From Fodinibacter sp963800505 (GTDB taxonomy: Bacteria > Actinomycetota > Actinomycetes > Actinomycetales > Dermatophilaceae): DNA of 64,000 bases. Below the pieces are notes generated by a model, which did not search any database, was not told the origin of the DNA, and saw only the letters and a program-made list of their open reading frames with translations. Positions within the stretch are counted from its first letter, which is position 1, and every line of letters begins with the position of its first letter. A program made the position numbers and the translations under genes. Positions 59,693 through 64,000 of the stretch are shown piece after piece. The stretch covers positions 115,467 through 179,466 of the forward strand of contig CAWDBL010000025.1 in the NCBI GenBank assembly GCA_963800505.1. The letters are read 5' to 3'.

Positions 59693-62600
59693 CTACGCGG
59701 TCGCGGCGACGTCGCGGATGCGTTGCGAGACAACGGTAGTGACGCCGTCGCCGCGCATCGAGACGCCGTAGAGCGCGTCGGCGACCTCCATGGTGCGCTT
59801 CTGGTGGGTGATGACGATGAGCTGGCTGGAGTCGCGCAGCTCCTCGAACAGGGTGATCAGCCGGCCCAGGTTGGTGTCGTCGAGCGCGGCCTCGACCTCG
59901 TCCATGATGTAGAACGGGCTCGGCCGGGCCTTGAAGATCGCCACGAGCAGCGCCACCGCGACGAGCGAGCGCTCGCCACCGGAGAGCAGCGAGAGCCGCT
60001 TGACCTTCTTGCCCGGCGGGCGCGCCTCGACCTCGATGCCCGTGGTCAGCATGTCGTCGGGGTCGGTCAGCACCAGCCGCCCCTCGCCCCCGGGGAAGAG
60101 CCGCTCGAAGACCCGCTCGAACTGCTCGCGGGTGTCGTGGAAGGCCTCGGTGAAGACCTCCTCGACGCGCTCGTCGATCTCCTTGACGATGTCGAGCAGG
60201 TCGCGCTTGGAGCGCTTGAGGTCCTCGAGCTGGGTGGTGAGGAAGGTGTGCCGCTCCTCGAGCGCCGCGAACTCCTCGAGCGCGAGCGGGTTGACCCGGC
60301 CCAGCGCCTGCAGCCCCCGCTCGGCCTTGCGCAGCCGCTTCTCCTGCTCCTCGCGCACGTAGGCCACGGGCTCGGGCGCGGCATCGGGGTCCTCACCCGG
60401 GCCGGCGACGTGCGGCACCTCGCGGTGCGGGCCGAACTCGTCGACGAGGACCTCGGGGTCGATGCCGAGCTCCTCGACCGCCTTGGCCTGCAGCTGCTCG
60501 ATGCGGGCGACCTGCCGGGCGCGGGCCATCTCGTCGCGGTGTGCGGTGTCGGTGAGGTCGCGCAGCTCGTCCTGCACGCCGATCAGCTCGGCACGCAGGG
60601 CCACACCGGCCTGCTCGCGCTCGAGCCGGTCGGCCTCGGCGGCGTCGCGCAGGGTGGTCGCGAGCGCCAGGGCGGCCGCCACCTTGTCGACGGCGTAGGC
60701 GGCGGCCGCGTGCACGGCCGCGGCCACGGTGGCCTCGCGGCGGCGGCGCTCGCGCCGCTCACGCAGCCGCTCGCGGGCGGCCAGCTCGTTGCGGGCGGCA
60801 CCCTCGAGCGAGTCGGCCCTGCCCTTGAGCGCCCGGGCGCGCTCCTCGCGGGTGCGCAGGGTGAGCCGCAGCTCGGTCTCGGCGGTGCGCGCCCGGCTGG
60901 CGGCCAGCTCGAGGCGGTCGCGCTCGTCGGTGGAGGGGTCCTCGCCCTCCTCGGCGGGGGCGGCCTCGGCCTCGGCCAGCCGCGCGGAGAGACCCTCGAG
61001 CTCGGCGCGGTCGCGCTCGAGCGCCAGGCGCGCCTCGGTGATCGCCCGCTCGGTGCGGTCGGCCTCGGCGGAGGCCTGGCGCATCGCGGCGCCGAGCCCA
61101 CCCAGCTGCTCGGCGACGGCCGCCATCCGGGCGTCGGACTCGTGCAGGGCCTCGAGCGCCCCCTCGACCTCGGCCGCCACCTCGCGGGCCCGCTGGCGGG
61201 CCGCCCCCAGCGCGAACCGGGCGCGCTCGGCGGTGGCCGTGGCGGCATCCAGGGTGGTTTGGGTCTCGTCGACCGCGGCCTGCAGCTCGAGCAGGCTCTC
61301 GCCGGCGCTGCTGCCGCCGCGGGCCCAGCCGGGGCCGAAGACGTCGCCGTCGGCCGTGACCGCGGTGATGCCCTCGCCCCGCGACACGAGCGCGACTGCG
61401 TGGGCGGCGGTGGGCACCAACGCCACCCGCTCGAGCAGCTGCTCGACCGCGGGACGCACGGAGTCTGGCGCGCGCACGACATCGCGTGCCCACACGGCCG
61501 AGCCGTCGAGCGCCGGCCAGCCGGCGGGGTCGCTGGGGGATGCCGTGCCGCCCACGAGCAGCGCGGCTCGCCCGCCGTCGGAGTCACGCAGCGACGCGAT
61601 GGCCCGGGCGGCGTGGTCGGCGCTCGGCACGGCGAGGGCCTCGCTGGCCCAGCCCAGGGCCGCGGCCACGGCGGCCTCGTGGCCCCCGCTGACCTGCAGC
61701 AGGGCCGCGACGGTGCCGACGACCGCGTGGTCGGCGTCGGCCGCGGCGAGCAGGGTCGCCGCGCCGTCCTTGCGGCGCAGGCTCAGCTCGAGCGCGTCGA
61801 TGCGGGCGGTGGCCGAGGAGCGGTCGCGCTCGGCCTCACGCTCCTGGGTGACGAGGCGCTCGATCTCGGCCTCGGCCTCGGCGAGCCGGGCCGCAGCCCG
61901 CTCGTACGCGTCGTCGAGGCCCTCCTCGCCCTCCTCCTCGACGGCCACGCCGCCCTCGAGGCGGGAGAACTCCTGCTCGGCCTGGGCGGCGCGGGCGCGG
62001 GCGGCGGCGACGAGCTCGGACAGACGGCCGATCTCGGCCTCACCGGCCTCGATCCGGCTGCGGCGGGCCCCGACCTGGCCGGCGAGCTTCGCCAGCCCTT
62101 CACGACGGTCGGCCGCGGCGCGGGCGAGCCGAGCCAGCCGACCCTGCTCCGCGGCATACGCGGCCTCGGCCTCCTCGCGGGCGGCGGCGGCGACGGCGAG
62201 CTCGGCCGTGGCGGTGGCCACCTCGGTGAGCAGCGCGGCCTCGGCCCCGCGGGCCTGGGCGGCCTGGGCGCGCAGCTCCTCGGGGTCGCGGCCCGACGTG
62301 GCCTCGTGCTCCTCGTCCTGCGAGAGCAGCCGCACCCGTTCAGCCGCGACCGAACCGGTGGACTCAAGCCGGTCGCGCAGGCTCTGCAGGCGCACGAACC
62401 GGTCGTGGGCACGGGTCAGCTCGGGCGCGGCCTCGGCAGAGCGGCGCTCGACGTCGGAGAGCCGCTGGCGCACGTCGGCCAGGGCGTCCTCGACGGCGGT
62501 GCGGCGCTCGATGAGGGCGGTCTCGTCGGCGACCTCCTGCTCGAGCACCCCGGTGAGCTGCACCAGGTCGTCGGCGAGCAGGCGCAGCCGGGCGTCGCGG

Positions 62601-63265
62601 GCGTCGGCCTGGATGACGGCTGCGCGGCGGGCGGCCTCGGCCTGGCGCCCCAGCGGGCCGAGCTGGCGGCGGATCTCACCGGTGAGGTCCTGCACCCGGG
62701 TGAGGTTGAGCTCCATGGTCTCGAGCTTGCGCAGCGCCCGCTCCTTGCGGCGGCGGTGCTTGAGCACGCCGGCGGCCTCCTCGATGAAGCCGCGGCGCTC
62801 CTCGGGGGTGGCGCGCAGCACGGTGTCGAGCTGGCCCTGGCCGACGATGACGTGCATCTCGCGGCCCAGCCCGGAGTCGGAGAGCAGCTCCTGCACGTCG
62901 AGCAGGCGGCACGACGTGCCGTTGATGGCGTACTCGGAGCCACCGCCGCGGAACATCGTTCTGGTGATGGTGACCTCGGTGTAGTCGATCGGCAGCGCGC
63001 CGTCGGTGTTGTCGATGGTCAGGCTCACCTCGGCCCGGCCGAGCGGCGGGCGGCCGGCGGTGCCGGCGAAGATGACGTCCTCCATCTTGCCGCCGCGCAG
63101 GCTCTTGGCGCCCTGCTCCCCCATCACCCAGGCCAGGGCGTCGACGACGTTGGACTTTCCCGAGCCGTTGGGCCCGACGACGCAGGTGATGCCGGGCTCC
63201 AGGCGCATCGTCGTCGCCGAGGCGAAGGACTTGAAGCCCTTCAGGGTCAGCGTCTTGAGGTACAC
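59693..63265 (-). CDS. smc: Chromosome segregation protein SMC
   Basis: 1190 residues, full length. The N-terminal ATPase lobe has Walker A GPNGSGKSNVV (residues 31-41). Two long coiled coils flank a hinge near residues 500-640 (GTVAALLQVSGGHEAAVAAA). The C-terminal lobe carries the signature LSGGERSLVAVALL and Walker B FYIMDEVEAALDDTN. It works with ScpA and ScpB to compact and segregate the chromosome. It starts with GTG at 63265. Confidence 0.98.
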   Translation of the reverse strand: MYLKTLTLKGFKSFASATTMRLEPGITCVVGPNGSGKSNVVDALAWVMGEQGAKSLRGGKMEDVIFAGTAGRPPLGRAEVSLTIDNTDGALPIDYTEVTITRTMFRGGGSEYAINGTSCRLLDVQELLSDSGLGREMHVIVGQGQLDTVLRATPEERRGFIEEAAGVLKHRRRKERALRKLETMELNLTRVQDLTGEIRRQLGPLGRQAEAARRAAVIQADARDARLRLLADDLVQLTGVLEQEVADETALIERRTAVEDALADVRQRLSDVERRSAEAAPELTRAHDRFVRLQSLRDRLESTGSVAAERVRLLSQDEEHEATSGRDPEELRAQAAQARGAEAALLTEVATATAELAVAAAAREEAEAAYAAEQGRLARLARAAADRREGLAKLAGQVGARRSRIEAGEAEIGRLSELVAAARARAAQAEQEFSRLEGGVAVEEEGEEGLDDAYERAAARLAEAEAEIERLVTQEREAERDRSSATARIDALELSLRRKDGAATLLAAADADHAVVGTVAALLQVSGGHEAAVAAALGWASEALAVPSADHAARAIASLRDSDGGRAALLVGGTASPSDPAGWPALDGSAVWARDVVRAPDSVRPAVEQLLERVALVPTAAHAVALVSRGEGITAVTADGDVFGPGWARGGSSAGESLLELQAAVDETQTTLDAATATAERARFALGAARQRAREVAAEVEGALEALHESDARMAAVAEQLGGLGAAMRQASAEADRTERAITEARLALERDRAELEGLSARLAEAEAAPAEEGEDPSTDERDRLELAASRARTAETELRLTLRTREERARALKGRADSLEGAARNELAARERLRERRERRRREATVAAAVHAAAAYAVDKVAAALALATTLRDAAEADRLEREQAGVALRAELIGVQDELRDLTDTAHRDEMARARQVARIEQLQAKAVEELGIDPEVLVDEFGPHREVPHVAGPGEDPDAAPEPVAYVREEQEKRLRKAERGLQALGRVNPLALEEFAALEERHTFLTTQLEDLKRSKRDLLDIVKEIDERVEEVFTEAFHDTREQFERVFERLFPGGEGRLVLTDPDDMLTTGIEVEARPPGKKVKRLSLLSGGERSLVAVALLVAIFKARPSPFYIMDEVEAALDDTNLGRLITLFEELRDSSQLIVITHQKRTMEVADALYGVSMRGDGVTTVVSQRIRDVAATA

Positions 63266-64000
63266 GGTGGCGTCAGCGCTCTCGTCGGTGGTCCGTGGGA
63301 GGTCGGGGCTTCCGCCCCGGGTCGGATGCCGCCCGACTCTACCCGCGGCGGGCGGCCCGGCCGGGACGCCGGCGGGCGTCGGTGGTGCCTGTGACCGCTG
63401 TGGCCAATGGGGCTGTTGGGGCCACTGGCTCGGCCCGTTCCGACCCGGCTTTGAGACCGACCATAAACGTCCTCATATGGTTTTGGCGCACCCTGTTTCG
63501 GTCGCGGTTATCGGTCAGCCTTATGAGTCTCTGAGGACAGCTGGCCTAGAGATCCGCCGCCGTGATGAGAAACGACCGGTTGCGGGCGTATGTCGGATCC
63601 CTCCACACGAGGCCAGTGGCCATCCGCTGGCCGCGTGCCGGGCCGGTTCACCCACATGCCGATGGTCGGACGTTTGGTCAGGGCGGCCAATCGAGCGGTC
63701 ATGAATTGCCCACGAGGGTCGACGATCCCGGGCTCGTCATGACCGGTCGACTTGTGCGCGTTGCCTGACGAGGCGTGAGCGGCGGGGCGGTGCTCCTACG
63801 GACGGACAAACGAACCTCGATCGCAGCCGGCTGAGCAAGATTCGCAGGCTTGGGCTGTCGATTGTTCGTCCGTCGACACACCCCTCCGCGATGACGACGA
63901 CTCCAGCAACATGCAGTCGAGAGGTGGCGGCACAGGGCTGAGCGTGACCAGTCGGCCTCGGGGGCCGACTGCATGTCTTCAGGCGCCCTCATCCGCATGT
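63266..64000. other. Terminal region without a recognisable gene
   Basis: No open frame in these 735 bp has a convincing start, codon use or homology that I recognise. From about 63440 the DNA is AT-richer than the rest. A short minus-strand frame (63508-63702, MTARLAALTKRPTIGMWVN) and an overlapping plus-strand one are both possible remnants. A hairpin CGGGGC-TTCC-GCCCCG (63304-63319) lies in the smc leader. TTGAGA-17-CATATG (63451-63479) is a weak promoter-like match. Confidence 0.5.
63949..63971. terminator. Perfect 9-bp hairpin near right edge
   Basis: CAGTCGGCC (63949-63957) and GGCCGACTG (63963-63971) pair perfectly around a 5-nt loop. It is terminator-like, but the gene it would serve lies outside the window or is not recognisable. 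Confidence 0.45.

Noticed and set aside
59693..63265. A long open frame antisense to smc, rich in Gly/Leu/Val.
   Set aside because: Smc on the minus strand is complete with every motif; the antisense frame reflects third-position GC bias.
63801..63874. Inverted heptamers GACGGAC/GTCCGTC as insertion-sequence ends.
   Set aside because: Only 7 bp match, 60 bp apart, with no transposase and no target duplication seen.

Overview
The window is 64 kb of high-GC DNA (GC-dominated third codon positions, many GTG starts, ATGA/GTGA stop-start overlaps) from an actinobacterium. The order smc ... ftsY ... amt-glnK-glnD-ffh ... rpsP-khpA-rimM-trmD ... rplS-lepB-rnhB-DUF2469-yraN-comM-dprA-xerC ... rpsB-tsf ... 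pyrH-frr-cdsA-rlmN is the conserved actinobacterial housekeeping block. A DUF222 HNH gene, a GlnR-type site and a mycothiol-type DinB enzyme also fit; Micrococcales, perhaps an Intrasporangiaceae-like genus, is my best guess (inference only). No phage, insertion sequence, CRISPR array, tRNA or rRNA was recognised.

Layout. 1-9.9 kb: a polyamine module. A putrescine/spermidine ABC importer, an aminobutyraldehyde dehydrogenase and a saccharopine-dehydrogenase-like enzyme read left; an AsnC/Lrp regulator, a class III aminotransferase and an FAD amine oxidoreductase read right. 10-16.7 kb: a copper-monooxygenase-like lipoprotein, rlmN, an unrecognised protein, cdsA, frr and pyrH. 16.7-21.3 kb: small and degraded coding sequence, a DUF222-HNH endonuclease, tsf and rpsB. 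21.7-25.5 kb: an MFS exporter, a PLP aminotransferase, an M23 peptidase and a decayed DUF2442 gene. 25.5-32.7 kb: xerC, dprA, comM, yraN, DUF2469, rnhB, lepB, a LepB-like protein without catalytic residues, and rplS. 32.9-38.2 kb: three accessory genes (fetB-like, nat, serine hydrolase) separate rplS from trmD-rimM-khpA-rpsP. 38.3-44.4 kb: Rrf2, MarR and ArsR regulators with their targets, a TSUP transporter, an amidohydrolase, and two broken genes. 44.4-51.9 kb: amt-glnK-glnD-ffh and two downstream enzymes. 52-54.7 kb: a radical SAM/SPASM protein and hemY. 54.7-55.3 kb: a repeat-rich gap. 55.3-63.3 kb: ftsY, an M13 peptidase, a small membrane protein, a second lepB, and smc. The last 0.7 kb holds no gene I can support.

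The most interesting signal is regulatory. Three intergenic regions carry two copies of GTCCACAGG, 29-30 bp apart, with the proximal copy 47-48 bp before the start codon. They precede the HNH endonuclease, the M23 peptidase and the yraN-comM-dprA operon (DNA uptake and processing), and I found no other such pair between genes here. The HNH gene also has a promoter matching the published PafBC (RecA-independent DNA-damage) consensus. Many other genes have a -10 hexamer about 6 nt before the start codon, the layout of leaderless transcripts. Finally, the octamer GGATGCCG/CGGCATCC is strongly over-represented on both strands, often at the price of rare codons.
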